Source: Apostichopus japonicus
Lineage: Eukaryota > Echinodermata > Holothuroidea > Aspidochirotida > Stichopodidae
Assembly (NCBI RefSeq): GCF_037975245.1
Contig: NC_092562.1
Location: 22,153,054-22,217,053, forward strand
Direction: 5' to 3'
Length of the DNA: 64,000 nucleotides
Part shown: piece after piece, positions 13,901-28,900 of the stretch
Numbering within the stretch: position 1 is the first letter of the stretch
How the letters are laid out: each line of letters opens with the position of its first letter
The notes under the pieces: model-generated
What the model saw: the letters and a program-made list of their open reading frames with translations, nothing else
Database searches by the model: none
Told to the model about the DNA's origin: nothing
Position numbers and translations under genes: made by a program

Positions 13901-16900
13901 GCACAGTCTCACTAAGGGTATACAGAATATTTCTCTTTCTAAAGTTCTTGAAATAATAGTAAATTATTTTCAATATTCTGTATCTTCCCTAAAGGAAATA
14001 CTGTAAGCATGGATCAAATTCAAGTTTACATGATATATTAGCTTGCAAAATAGCAGCGTTTTCTTCAGAACATGCGGCATTGATGAAAAATCAAAATGAA
14101 AGGGAATAGCTTGTAATAATTCATCAAGCATTGCAAGGATGTAAAATCATGTGTAAGTTATATACACATTGTTAACATACCTCTGACATTAATGTTAACA
14201 CTGTCGTTTCTGCTTGTCACAGTTTCAGTTGGTTTATTTAGCCGTGCAATACAAGTGTAAGTTCCACTGTGCTCTTTTCCTGCATTTGATACTGTTAGAA
14301 ATGAAGTTAGCTTGCTCCTAACAACTCCAGATTGTATCTCAGCACCAGCAGGGTAGGTCCATGTCACATTTACATCAGCCGTACCCAAGTTGACAGTACA
14401 AAACAAAGTAAATGCTGTCTTCTCATCAACATCCATATCATCTGGGAGTATCATGACAGTCAAATTATCTGAAGGTGGAATGAGTATTCACTTGTGTAAT
14501 GCATAAATTAATTTTATTTTCTAAGAGATCAATCATACAATAAACAAGATGTTATGCCCTTATATAACAGTTGAGTAACTAAATTTACTGCAAAGAAACA
14601 TTCTACAACACAAAACCAGTGTTCCAAATTACATTACACTACATTTATAAAGAATATTCAAATTCCTAAACTGCTCAACCATTAACACAAAGTACAACAC
14701 ATTACATTCACTTACAAAAACTATATAATGCAAATACAATGTTTAGTCTGGGAAACTCTATGCCAATACAGTAATGCTATAACAAATTCACAAGTAAGAA
14801 ACCAACCCTTCCGACATTTTGTCAAACTTTGTTTCATTTGGTGTGCATGAAAAGATTACATCTTTCTATTGAGTTCAAATCTGAAAGTTAAATAGTCTAT
14901 CAGGTTCAACAACTCTCAGCTATGATAATATATCTTCATCATATTGGGCAAGGAATGATTTGAACTGCTAAATGCTGTATGTAAACACCAATGATTTGCT
15001 TCTGTTTCATTAATGACATTTAATAGACTATGCTTTTGTCCTTGTTTCAGTGTAGTATAAATAGGACATATATATTTTCAAATGCTGTAAAATTACACTA
15101 CTTGAATAATTATCTAACATATATTTATCAATACTATACAGAATCGATGTCACTCACTGATTGTAATGCTTCAGGAAAATTATTCAAAGCCAAATAAGAT
15201 GGATCATATTAACACAGATATTTATATTGCTTCAGTGAGATGCATCATACTAACATGAACTCGAAATGAAATCATGGAAATAAAATGTGAAAACTATGTT
15301 GCAATCAATTCACTTTAAAAATATTAATGATGATAACATGTCCAAGAAAATGAAACAAAATGTTATGGCTACTAGCTTGTATGATTCTACTTACTTTTGT
15401 CACATGTTGTTGGCATCGGAGCACCACACGCACCTCCAGAGCATACTCCAGTCTCAGAATTGCACTCAGCATTGGAAGCACAAGTGCAAGGTGATGAGCA
15501 ATTTAAACCAAACTTTTCATCAGGCACATTGCGTGGACACCCTATTAGAGCAAGACATTAATGTGGTGCATGAGTTAGTTCAAGATATCCATTACAAGTA
15601 ATAGTGTGAAATTCTATTGTATATATTTCAAAGGAATATTAAATATCATATCTGACTTTCAAACCAATCTGAATTTTTTTGGCCACTTTAAAGTAAACAA
15701 ATTAATTGGTGACATACCAGTACAGCCAGTTCCATTTATTGTTCCATCACCATAAAAGCCATCTTTGCATGTACACTTCACAAGACCTTCATTATGAGTA
15801 CAATTAGCATTACCATCGCATGGTTGTATCAGGCATGGGTCTGCATTGATATCAAAGAGAAAATAACAAAGGAGACTGTCATAGCTAAATCAAATATGGA
15901 TAAGTAAAATGTGTTGCAGATATTGTTCTCACAAAACCTTTTACATTCTTATCGACTTTACTGCATGTCCATTGATTTTGATGGCAACCGTACTGCTTAG
16001 GACTATTGAGATTTAGAAGGGTGATCATATTTGTTGAGATTGTTCAAAAACAGACAGACAGAGGCAAAGTTGCCTTTCTCATTTACATGAAAAGAATGGG
16101 ATTTAGCAATCACTGCCAAATTTTAGTTCAGGGAACATTAACAACTGTTTCTGGTTTGGGGGTGGGGAGGCATGGAGGAGAGGTAATAAAGTTAGTATTA
16201 TCTACTGGTAAAGGATCTAGAATACACTACAATATAATCACTATCACGTCAACTATCATTGCAGACAAATATAACAGAAAGTAAAGAGTACATGATGTCA
16301 TGGATTATCAAACAACTTATTGCAACACTCCAAAATTGTTCTCTTGTAGAGTAAGTTAATTACAAGTCTAACTTGACCTCAATATCTGGCAAAAAAGCAA
16401 AGGACAACCGCATCCAGGGAAATTCTAAGACTGTGCATTCTAACACCATTTGTCATCCTAAAAATGTGGAGGTTACACTGATGAATTCATAAAGTAAACC
16501 AAAGTTTCAGTTACCATTACACATTCACTCACCATCATTTACATGAGACATGATAATGTGAATATTGATTTTTTTCCTCTTCTCCCACAAAAACCTGTGT
16601 TTGGACCTATTTTTGACACAGTACTGCTGTGTACTGTAGTACATATGCAAGTGTTTAGCTAAGTGTGCATTGTGGCAGTTGATTGGGTTGAGATTTGCTT
16701 TTTGGGGGGGCATTTTAACTTCATCTTGTTTCAAAAATAAAAATGTGAAGGTTCTAAAGTACCTTTGTGCAACTTAGTGCAAGGGACAACAACCCATTCC
16801 AAGTCCAAGTTCCAAGTCTGATATTCAAATGTAATCAAACATTCTGGCAAGACTTTCAAATCCACAGTATGACAGGATACTAAACTTTGTTTGCATTACA

Positions 16901-19900
16901 AATGTATGTTTTTATTTTCTATGATATCAATGTTAGTATTGCAATCATGTTATATATATCTTTAACATTTTAAACACATATTGCTGGAATAAAGTAAGAA
17001 TAGACAAAGACAGAAAACAATAAAGAAAATAAGAGCACCAACAAAGCAACACCATACTATTACAAATTATAGTAAATGTAATAATATTGAAACAAAACAC
17101 AACAAAATCATCAACATGGCACTTTATGGAAGTTATGAATTGTTTGAATAATATCATGTAATGAACGCATGATATAAGACTTGCCAAAGCTATGAATGAA
17201 TATATTTGTCAAATGCATCATAGATGTGATGGGATTTAATAAAATACCCTCAAGACAGGCCACAGTGACAACAAACCTAATCTTCAAATTATCTAGGTAA
17301 TGACATGATCTAAACATCTGTGAGTGCATTATATTTGTAGATGTGTCAAAGTTTATATAATGCCAACATAATAACATAAGCAACAGTGTAGGGAGCATAG
17401 TATCACTCAAAAGCAATGGCTCAACCAGCTCATGAACATGAAATATAAATCAACTTGCAATAATATTAGTTCCTATTTTCTACTTTATTCTTTCATTAAT
17501 ATGTCTGGTAGAGGAAGCTTTTAATCTTCATTTGTAGAAGGATTAATGAAGTTCTTGTGACTTCAATCAAAACTAACTTCAACCTACAACAAATTAGGAT
17601 CAACAAACCAACCAATCATTGCCTGAGAATTTCAATTTAATCAATCAACATGTCTTATGCAAGCAAGATGGAACATTTTTGACCGAATGTGCAGCTGCAA
17701 TGATCACATTAATTCAACAGCTGAAAACAGGAATATGAACAGATCAATCGGTATTATTTAGATAGACTTTACAAACAAATAATGGTCTTTTCAATTGTTC
17801 AAACAGCTGAAAGGAAAAGTAACCATTACATTGTCTGTAGTTTATGAAAAATCATGAACTTAAAATTCATCTTAAACAGGATTCAAGGCACTATGAACTT
17901 TACATCACAAATACTGTATAAAATCAGATACAAACTTTGCAGTTGCTTTTTTGTTTAAGATAAAAGGGCATGACAAAATTATGACAGCAACAGAAATTAA
18001 TCTTAAGTCAAGATATGTGGATGATTGAAAACAAGAAATGTGGATGATTCATGAACAGGAGAGAAGTTCCCAATCTGATGTGGTTTATTCATAGTTCTTC
18101 CCTTTGTCTGTTTCATATTGAGTGCACAATCTGGTCAGGACCACTTTTATGATTCTCTGAGATAGAATGATGATGTGAAATAGTCTTCCTTACATGAATA
18201 GTCATAAACACTTTTTCAAACCATTAATCTGGTTTTGTTAGCTTTGCAAACAAATCAAATAATTTAAAAACAATATACAAAGATCATATTGATCATTTAA
18301 AATATGAAATGAGCTGTACAAATGATATGCAAATGAGAATAGAGTATATGTAAGGTTGATATCATGTAACATGCATATTATGCAATATGGCTGATGCATA
18401 ACTGCAAAGTGATACAGACACCACTGCATAAATTAAACCATACCTGGTGTCATTGTCTGTGGTGTGTTGGTTGTAAACATCTCTGAAATGTATCATAAAA
18501 ATGTTACGATATTGATAGGTTGGCTCTTTGCTACTACTGTAATATAATGTAACCTACCATTCCAGTAATGTACTTACCCAAGTTTACTTAGAGTTAGACA
18601 CATACAACTATAACATAAAGAAAAATGACAGAAACATCTGATATTCCCTCCCCAAACAATTTTACCTACCGCATTAACAAGGTAACATACTGTAAGTACT
18701 GTATATGTAACAATTAAGGACCATTGGCATTTCAATCCTCAAGTCTTCATGTAAGGCAGAATAACATATAGAATGAAACAGTTTAAATATAACCAATGTG
18801 CGATGATAGCTACTGGTTAAAGGGACAGTAGTGACAAAGAAAGGTAAAAAAACACCTCCTTTCTTGTCAAACATTATTCTGTTTCCATCAATTTAACAGT
18901 TTCCCTTTCTTGTTGTGAGATATTTTGGTACAGACATTATCTACTGTGGTGACTGATATTTAGACCCACCTGTCATCATTGCAGGTTCAGTAACATCTGG
19001 CCTACTGGTGGGCGAAGCTGAGATTCCCAAAGAAAATGCATAGAATGTTTATCAAACTGGAGAATTCATCTAAAGGTATCGTTATATTTGCTTTTGAGGA
19101 TAAATGCATTGTGTATTTAATGTAACAATCTTAGCAATAAATGCATAACACAATATGTTTAGAAAAAACAAACTGCACATTGCGGTGAAGAGATGTTTTG
19201 GAATGTGATGCAGCCATCTTGGTTCTTGGTCTTTTCTATGACATTAATGCCAGTTAAATACACATACTACTGCATGCTGTATATTGTTCAAAAAAATTAA
19301 ACCTCTACAAGAATCCAAAGAGATAACTCCATATAACATTGCGACTGGTGCACTTTCAACTGTTGCACGCCACCCCCCTCCCCATACCTTCATCAGTATA
19401 TTCATACTGAGTTGAAACTGTATTGCAATGAAGCATTAAATGAGTATCTTTAAATAATGTTTACACATACTGCTGAAATAACGTCAAAGGAAAAAACAGA
19501 AAACATTGATGCATGCCGTCCCCCTCCCCCCTCTCCATACCTTCATCAGTAAATTTATACTGAGTTGAAACTGTATTGCAATCAAGCATAAAATCAGTAT
19601 CTTTAATAATGCTGCTAAAATAACGTCAAAGGAAAAAGCAGATAACATTGTTGCATGCCACCCCCTCCCCCTCCCCAAACCTTCATCAATAAATTAATAC
19701 TGAGCTGAAATTGTATTGCAATCATGTTAATATTCCATACAGAAAAGAATAAATTAGTATCTTTAATAATGTTTACACATATTGCTGAAATAACGTCAGA
19801 AGATATATTTTTAAAACAGTCTGTATAAATAAGTAATGGTCTTTATGATTGATCAAATAACTGAAAAGGAAAAGCAACCATTACATTGTCTGTATTTAGC

Positions 19901-22900
19901 AGCAGTTCATGAACAATTTCAAACAATGTAAACATCATCTTGAACAAGATTCAGGTCACTTTAAACTCTTGATCCAGCAGAAAACACAAATACTGTATAA
20001 AATCAGATTTGCAGCAACCCTTTTGTTTGAGAACAATAGGCATGGAAAAACTATGATGGCAACAGAAATAATTTAATAAACAAGAAATGGGGATGATTAA
20101 AAACAAGAAATGTGGATGATTCTTGAACAGGAGAGAAGTTCCTAATCTGATGTGGTTTATTCATAGTTCTTCCCTTTGTTTGTTTCATATTGAGTGCACA
20201 ATCTGGTCAGGACGACTTTCATGATTCTCAGCGATGGAACGATGATGTGAAATAGTCTTTCTTACATGACTGGTCATTAATATTGTTTACAAACCTTTGG
20301 TCTGGTTTTGTTAGCTTTGCAAACAAATCAAATAATTTAAAAATAATATACAAAGATCATATTGATCATTTAAAATATGATATGAGCTGTACAAATGAAA
20401 TGCAAATGAGAGTAGAGTATATGTAAGGTTGATATCATGTAACATGCTTATAATGCAAGATGGCTGATGCATAACTGCAAAGTGATACAGACAGCACTGC
20501 ACAAATTAAACCATACCTGGTGTCATTGTCTGTGTTGTGTTGGTTGTAAACATCTCTGAAATGTATCATAAAAATGTTACCATATTGATAAGGTTGGCTC
20601 TTTGCTACTACTTACTGCAATATACTGTAAGTCTGTAACCTACCATTCCAGTAATGTATTAAGCCAAGTTTACTTAGAGTTAGACACAACTGTAACATAA
20701 AGAAAAATGACAGAAACATCTGATATTCCCCCCCCCCCCCTCCCCGCCAAACAATTTTACCTACTGCATTAACAAGGTAACATACTGTAAGTATATACGT
20801 AACAATTAAGGACCATTGGCATTTCAATCCTCAAGTCTTCATGTAAGGCAGAATAACAAATAGAATGAAACAGTTTAAATAAAACCAATGTGTGATGATA
20901 GCTACTGGTTAAAGGAACAGTAGTGACAAAGAAAGGTAAAAAAAAAAAACCTTTCTTGTCAAACTTTATATTCCTTGCATCAATTTAACAGTTTCCCTTT
21001 TTTTTTTGTGAGATATTTTGGTACAGATCATTATCTACTGTGTGACTGAGTTTCAGACCCACATGTCATTTTTGTAGTTTCAGTAACATCTGGCCTACTG
21101 GTGGGCGAAGCTGAGATTCCCAAAGAAAATGCATAGAATGTTTATCAAACTGGAGAATTCAACTAGAGGTAGTGTTATATTTGTTTTTAAGGTTAAATGC
21201 ATTGTGTATTTAATGTAACAATCTTAGCAATAAATGCATAACACAATATGTTTAGAAAAAACAAACTGCACATTGTGGTGAAGAGAAGTTTTGGAATGTG
21301 ATGCAGCCATCTTGGTTCTTGGTCTTTTCTATGACATTAATGCCAGTTAAATACACATACTATGCTGTATATTGTTCAAAAAATAAACCTCTAAAAGAAT
21401 CCAAAGAGATAACTCCATATAACATTGCGACTGGTGCACTTTCAACTGTTGCACGCCACCCCCCTCCCCATACCTTCATCAGTATATTCATACTGAGTTG
21501 AAACTGTATTGCAATGAAGCATAAAATGAGTATCTTTAATAATGTTTACACATATTGCTGAAATAACGTCAAAGGAAAAAACAGAAAACATTGATGCATG
21601 CCATCCCCCTCCCCCCTCTCCATACCTTCATCAGTAAATTTATACTGAGTTGAAACTGTATTGCAATCAAGCATAAAATCAGTATCTTTAATAATGCTGC
21701 TAAAATAACGTCAAAGGAAAAAACAGATAACATTGTTGCATGCCAACCCTCTCCCCCCTCCCAAAACCTTCATCAATAAATTAATACTGAGTTGAAATTG
21801 TATTGCAATCATGTTAATATTCCATACAGAAAAGAATAAATTAGTATCTTTAATAATGTTTACACATATTGCTGAAATAACGTCAGAAGATATATTTTCA
21901 AAACAGTCTGTAGAAATAAGTAATGGTTTTTATGATTGATCAAATAACTGAAAAGGAAAAGCAACCTTTACATTGTCTGTTTTTAGCAGCAGTTCATGAA
22001 CAATTTCAAACAATATAAACATCATCTTGAACAAGATTCAGGTCACTTTAAACTCTTGATCCAGCAGAAAACACAAATACTGTATAAAATCAGATTTGCA
22101 GCAACTCTTTTGTTTGAGAACAATAGGCATGGAAAAACTATGATGGCAACAGAAATAATTTAATAAACAAGAAATGGGGATGATTAAAAACAAGAAATGT
22201 GGATGATTCTTGAACAGGAGAGAAGTTCCAATCTGATGTGGTTTATTCATGTTTCTTCCCTTTGTCTGTTTCATATTGAGTCCACAATCTGGTCAGGACG
22301 ACTTTCATGATTCTCAGAGATAGAATGATGATGTGAAATAGTCTTCCTTACATGACTGGTCATTAATATTGTTTTCAAACCTTTGGTCTGGTTTTGTTAG
22401 CTTTGCAAACAAATCAAATAATTTAAAAATAATATACAAAGATCATATTGATCATTTAAAATATGATATGAGCTGTACAAATGAAATGCAAATGAGAGTA
22501 GAGTATACAGTATGTAAGGTTGATATCATGTAACATGCTTATAATGCAAGATGGCTGATGCATAACTGCAAAGTGATACAGACACCACTGCATAAATTAA
22601 ACCATACCTGTTGTCATTGTTTGTGTTGTGTTGGTTGTAAACATCCCTGAAATGTATCATAAAGATGTTAGGATATTGATAAGGTTGGCTCTTTGCTACT
22701 ACTGTAATATACTGTAACCTACTATTCCAGTAATGTATTTAGTCAAGTTTACTTAGAGTTAGACACATACAACTATAACATGAAGAAAAATGACAGAAAC
22801 ATCTGATATCCCGCCAAATAATTTTACCTACTGCATTAACAAGGTAACATACTGTAAGTATATGTAACAATTAGGACCATTGGCATTTCAATCCTCAAGT

Positions 22901-25900
22901 CTTCATGTAAGGCAGAATAACAAATAGAATGAAACAGTTTAAATATAACCAATGTGTAATGATAGCTACTGGTTAAAGGAACAGTAGTGACAAAGAAAGG
23001 TATAAAAAAAACCTCCTTTTTTTGTCAAACTTTATATTCTTTGCATCAATTTAACAGTTTCCCTTTCTCTTTTGTGAGATATTTTGGTACAGATCATTAT
23101 CTACTGTGTGACTGAGTTTCAGACCCACATGTCATTTTTGTAGTTTCAGTAACATCTGGCCTACTGGTGGGCGAAGCTGAGATTCCCAAAGAAAATGCAT
23201 AGAATGTTTATCAAACTGGAGAATTCAAATAGAGGTAGTGTTATATTTGTTTTTAAGGTTAAATGCATTGTGTATTTAATGTAACAATCTTAGCAATAAA
23301 TGCATGACACAATATGTTAAGAAAAAAAAAACTGCACACTGTGGTGAAGAGAAGTTTTTTGGAATGTGATGCAGCCATCTTGGTTCTTGGTCTTTTATAT
23401 GACATTAATGCCAGTTAAATTCATATACTACTGTATGCTGTATATTGTTCAAAAAAAATAAAACCTCTAAAAGAATCCAAAGAGATAACTCCATATAACA
23501 ATGCCACTGGTGCACGCCACCCCCCTCCCCATACCTTCATCAGTATATTCATACTGCGTTGAAACTGTATTGCAATGAAGCATAAAATGAGTATCTTTAA
23601 TAATGATTACACATACTGCTGAAAAAAACGTCAAAGGAAAAACAGAAAATATTGTTGCATGCCATCCCCCTCCCCCTCTCCATACTTCATCAGTAAATTT
23701 ATACTGAGTTGAAACTGTATTGCAATCAAGCATAAAATGAGTATCTTTAATAATGCTGCTAAAATAACGTCAAAGGAAAAAACAGATAACATTGTTGCAT
23801 GCAACCCCCCTCCCCCTCCCCAAACATTAATCAATAAATTAATACTGAGTTGAAATTGTATTGCAATCATGTTAATATTCCATACAGAAAAGAATAAATT
23901 AGTATCTTTAATAATGTTTACACATATTGCTGAAATAACGTCAGTAGATATATTTTTAAAACAGTCTGTATAAATAAGAAATGGTCTGTATGATTGATCA
24001 AATAACTGAAAAGGAAAAGCAACCTTTACATTGTCTGTATTTAGCAGCAGTTCATGAACAATTTCAAACAATGTAAACATCATCTTGAACAAGATTCAGG
24101 TCACTTTAAACTCTTGATCTAGCAGAAAACACAAATACTGTATAAAATCAGATTTGCAGCAACTCTTTTGTTTGAGAACAATAGGCATGGAAAAACTATG
24201 ATGGCAACAGAAATAATTTAATAAACAAGAAATGGGGATGATTAAAAACAAGAAATGTGGATGATTCTTGAACAGGAGAGAAGTTCCTAATCTGATGTGG
24301 TTTATTCATGTTTCTTCCCTTTGTCTGTTTCATATTGAGTGCACAATCTGGTCAGGACGACTTTCATGATTCTCAGAGATAGAATGATGATGTGAAATAG
24401 TCTTCCTTACATGACTGGTCATAAATATTGTTTACAAACCTTTGGTCTGGTTTTGTTAGCTTTGCAAACAAATCAAATAATTTAAAAATAATATACAAAG
24501 ATCATATTGATCATTTAAAATATGATATGAGCTGTACAAATGATATGCAAATGAGAGTAGAGTATACAGTATGTAAGGTTGATATCATGTAACATGCTTA
24601 TAATGCAAGATGGCTGATGCATAACTGCAAAGTGATACAGACACCACTGCATAAATTAAACCATACCTGTTGTCATTGTTTGTGTTGTGTTGGTTGTAAA
24701 CATCCCTGAAATGTATCATAAAGATGTTAGGATATTGATAAGGTTGGCTCTTTGCTACTACTGTAATATACTGTAACCTACTATTCCAGTAATGTATTTA
24801 GTCAAGTTTACTTAGAGTTAGACACATACAACTATAACATGAAGAAAAATGACAGAAACATCTGATATCCCGCCAAATAATTTTACCTACTGCATTAACA
24901 AGGTAACATACTGTAAGTATATGTAACAATTAGGACCATTGGCATTTCAATCCTCAAGTCTTCATGTAAGGCAGAATAACAAATAGAATGAAACAGTTTA
25001 AATATAACCAATGTGTAATGATAGCTACTGGTTAAAGGAACAGTAGTGACAAAGAAAGGTATAAAAAAAACCTCCTTTTTTTGTCAAACTTTATATTCTT
25101 TGCATCAATTTAACAGTTTCCCTTTCTCTTTTGTGAGATATTTTGGTACAGATCATTATCTACTGTGTGACTGAGTTTCAGACCCACATGTCATTTTTGT
25201 AGTTTCAGTAACATCTGGCCTACTGGTGGGCGAAGCTGAGATTCTCAAAGAAAATGCATAGAATGTTTATCAAACTGGAGAATTCAAATAGAGGTAGTGT
25301 TATATTTGTTTTTAAGGTTTAATGCATTGTGTATTTAATGTAATAATCTTAGCATTAAATGCATGACACAATATGTTTAGAAAAAACAAACTGCACATTG
25401 TGGTGAAGAGAAGTTTTGGAATGTGATGCAGCCATCTTGGTTCTTGTTCTTTTCTATGACATAAATGCCAGTTAAATACACATACTATGCTGTACATTGT
25501 TCAAAAATTAAAACTCTAAAAGAATCCAAAGAGATAACTCCATATAACAATGCGACTAGTGCACTTTCAACTGTTGCACGCCACCCCCTCCCCATACCAT
25601 CATCAGTAAATTCATACTGAGTTGAAACTGTATTGCAATCAAGCATAAAATGAGTATCTTTAATAATGTTTACACATACTGCTGAAATAACGTCAAAGGA
25701 AAAAAACAGAAAACATTGTTGCATGCCATCCCCCTCCCCCCTCCCCATACCTTCATCAGTAAATTTATACTGAGTTGAAACTGTATTGCAATCAGGCATA
25801 AAATGAGTATCTTTAATAATGCTGCTAAAATAACATCAAAGGAAAAAACAGAAAACATTGTTGCATGCCAGCCTCCACCCCCCTCCTCATACCTTCATTA

Positions 25901-28900
25901 ATAAATTAATACTGAGTTGAAATGGTATTGCAATCATGTTAACTTTCCACACAGAACAGAATAAATTAGTATCTTTAATAATGTTAACACATATTGTAGA
26001 AATAACGTCTGAAGATATATTTTCAAAACAGTGTGTAGAAATTAGTAATGATCTTTATGATTGATCAAATAACTGAAAAGGAAAAACAACTTTTACATTG
26101 TCTGTATTTAGCAGCAGTTCATGAACAATTTCAAACAATATAAACATCATCTTGAACAATATTCAGGTCACTTTAAACTCTTGATCCAGCAGAAAACACA
26201 AATACTGTATAAAATCAGATTTGCAGCAACTCTTTTGTGTGAGAACAATAGGTATGAAAAACATTATGACAGCAACAGAAATGATTTAATAAACAAGAAG
26301 TGTGGATGATTGAAAACAAGAAATGTGGACGGTTCTTGAACAGGAGAGAAGTTCCCAATCTGATGTGGTTTATTCATAGTTCTTCCCTTTGTCTGTTTCA
26401 TATTGAGTGCATAATCTGGTCAGGACGACTTTCATGATTCTCAGAGATAAAATGATGATGTGAAATAGTCTTCCGTACATGAATAGTCATAAATATTGTT
26501 TTCAAACCTTTGGTCTGGTTTTGTTAGCTTTGCAAACAAATCAAATAATTTAAAAATAATATACAAAGATCATATTGATCATTTAAAATATGGAACGAGC
26601 TGTACAAATGAAATGCAAATGAGAGTAGAGTATATGTAGGGTTGATATCATGTAACATGCTTATTATGCAAGATGGCTGATGCATAACTGCAAAGTGATA
26701 CAGACACCACTGCATAAATTAAACCATACCTGTCGTCATTGTTTGTGTTGTGTTGGTTGTAAACATCCCTGAAATGTACCATAAAGATGTTAGGATATTG
26801 ATAAGGCTGGCTCTTTGCTACTACTGTAATATACTGTAACCTACTATTCCAGTAATGTATTTAGCCAAGTTTACTTAGAGTTAGACACACACAACTATAA
26901 CATGAAGAAAAATGACAGAAACATTTGATATTCCCCCCCCCCCCCCCCATCCAATTTTACCTACTGCATTAACAAGGAAACATACTGTAAGTATATGTAA
27001 CAATTAAGGACCATTGGCATTTCAATCCTCAAGTCTTCATGTAAGGCAGAATAACAAATAGAATGAAACAGTTTAAATATAACCAATGTGTAATGATAGC
27101 TTCTGGTTAAAGGAACAGTAGTGACAAAGAAAGGTAAAAAAAAACCTCCTTTCTTGTCAAACCCTATATTGTTTCCATCAATTTAACAGTTTCCTTTCTT
27201 CTTGTGAGATATTTTTGGTACAGATCATTATGTACTGTGTGACTGAGTTTTAGACCCACCTGTCATGTTTGTAGTTTCAGTTGCATCTGGCCTACTGGTG
27301 GGCGAAGCTGAGATTCCCAAAGAAAATGCATAGAATGTTTATCAAACTGGAGAATTCATCTAGAGGTAGTGTTATATTTGCTTTTGAGGTTAAATGCATT
27401 GTGTATTTAATGTAACTATCTTAGCAATAAATGTTTGACACAATATGTTTAGAAACAACAAACTGCATACTGTGGGGAAGAGAAGTTCTTTGGAATGTGA
27501 TGCAGCCATCTTGGTTCTTGTTCTTTTCTATGACATAAATGCCAGTTAAATACACATACTATGCTGTACATTGTTCAAAAATTAAAACTCTAAAAGATTC
27601 CAAAGAGATAACTCCATATAACGATGCGACTGGTGCACTTTCAACTGTTGAACAGCACCCCCTCCCCATACCTTCGTCAGTAAATTCATACTGAGTTGAA
27701 ACTGTATTGCAATCAAGCATAAAATGAGTATCTTTAATAATGCTGCTGAAATAACGTCAAAGGAAAAGACAGACAACATTGTTGCATGCCATCCCCCTCC
27801 CCCCTCTCCATACCTTCATCAGTAAATTTATACTGAGTTGAAACTGTATTGCAATCAAGCATAAAATGAGTATCTTTAATAATGCTGCTGAAATAACGTC
27901 AAAGGAAAAAACAGACAACATTGTTGCATGCCATCCCCCACCCCCCTCCCCATACCCTCATCAATAAATTAATACTGAGTTGAAATGGTATTGCAATTAT
28001 GTTAACTTTCCATACAGAAAAGAATAAATCAGTATCCTTAATAATGTTTACACATATTGCTGAAATAACGTCAGAAGATATATTTTCAAAACAGTCTGTA
28101 GAAATAAGTAATGGTCTTTATGATTGATCAAATAACTGAAAAGGAAAAGCAACCTTTACATTGTCTGTATTTAGCAGCAGTTCATGAACAATTTCAAACA
28201 ATATAAACATCATCTTGAACAATATTCAGGTCACTTTAAACTCTTGATCCAGCAGAAAAACACAAATACTGTATAAAATCAGATTTGCAGCAACTCTTTT
28301 GTTTGAGAACAATAGGCATGAAATAACTATGTCGGTAACAGAAATGTTTTAATAAATAAGAAATGTGGGTGATTGAAAACAAGAAATGTGGATGATTCTT
28401 GAACAGGAGAGAAGTTCCCAATCTGATGTGGTTTATTCATAGTTCTTCCCTTTGTCTGTTTTATGTTGAGTGCACAATCTTGTCAGGACGACTTTTATGA
28501 TTCTCAGAGATAGAATGTTGATGTGAAATAGTCTTCCTTACATGAATAGTCATAAATATTTTTTCAAACCTTTGGTCTGGTTTTGTTAGCTTTGCAAACA
28601 AATCAAATATTTAAAAAATAAAATACAAAGATCATATTGATCATTTAAAATATGAAACGAGCTGTACAAATGATATGCAAATGAGAATAGAGTATATGTA
28701 AGGTTGATATCAAGACACATGCTTATTACACAACATGGCTGATGCATTACTGCAAACTGATACAGACACGACAGCAAAAATTAAACCATACCTGTCATCA
28801 TTATCTGTGTTATGTTGGTTGGAAACATCCCTGAAATGTTCCATAAAAATGTTACAAACTTTTACTAAAGTTGGCTGTTTGCTACTACTGTAATGTAACT

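Larger units (their letters stand above)
18430..28790. repeat. Five tandem units of about 2.07 kb carrying mini-exons
   Basis: The landmark AATTAAACCATACCTG recurs at 18431, 20504, 22595, 24654, 26717 and 28779, a spacing of 2059-2091 bp. In each full unit (transcript order) there are a dead 30-mer, two live 30-mers, a 48-mer and a 39-mer exon. Similarity extends through the introns. Units with landmarks at 22595 and 24654 are almost identical over several hundred bases, while the unit beginning at 28779 and older copies near 33185 and 36876 are diverged. Array growth is therefore ongoing or recent in the middle. Confidence 0.95.

Noticed and set aside
16525-16560. GTGAGT donor conserved in two repeat blocks (16530 and 31570), suggesting another exon
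   Set aside because: In the phase needed, one copy has TAA close to the donor and the upstream parts of the two copies do not match; no acceptor pairs with an open segment.
18541-18600. GTAAGT-like donor at about 18577 in unit A
   Set aside because: Not kept in the other four units and no open segment with an acceptor precedes it.
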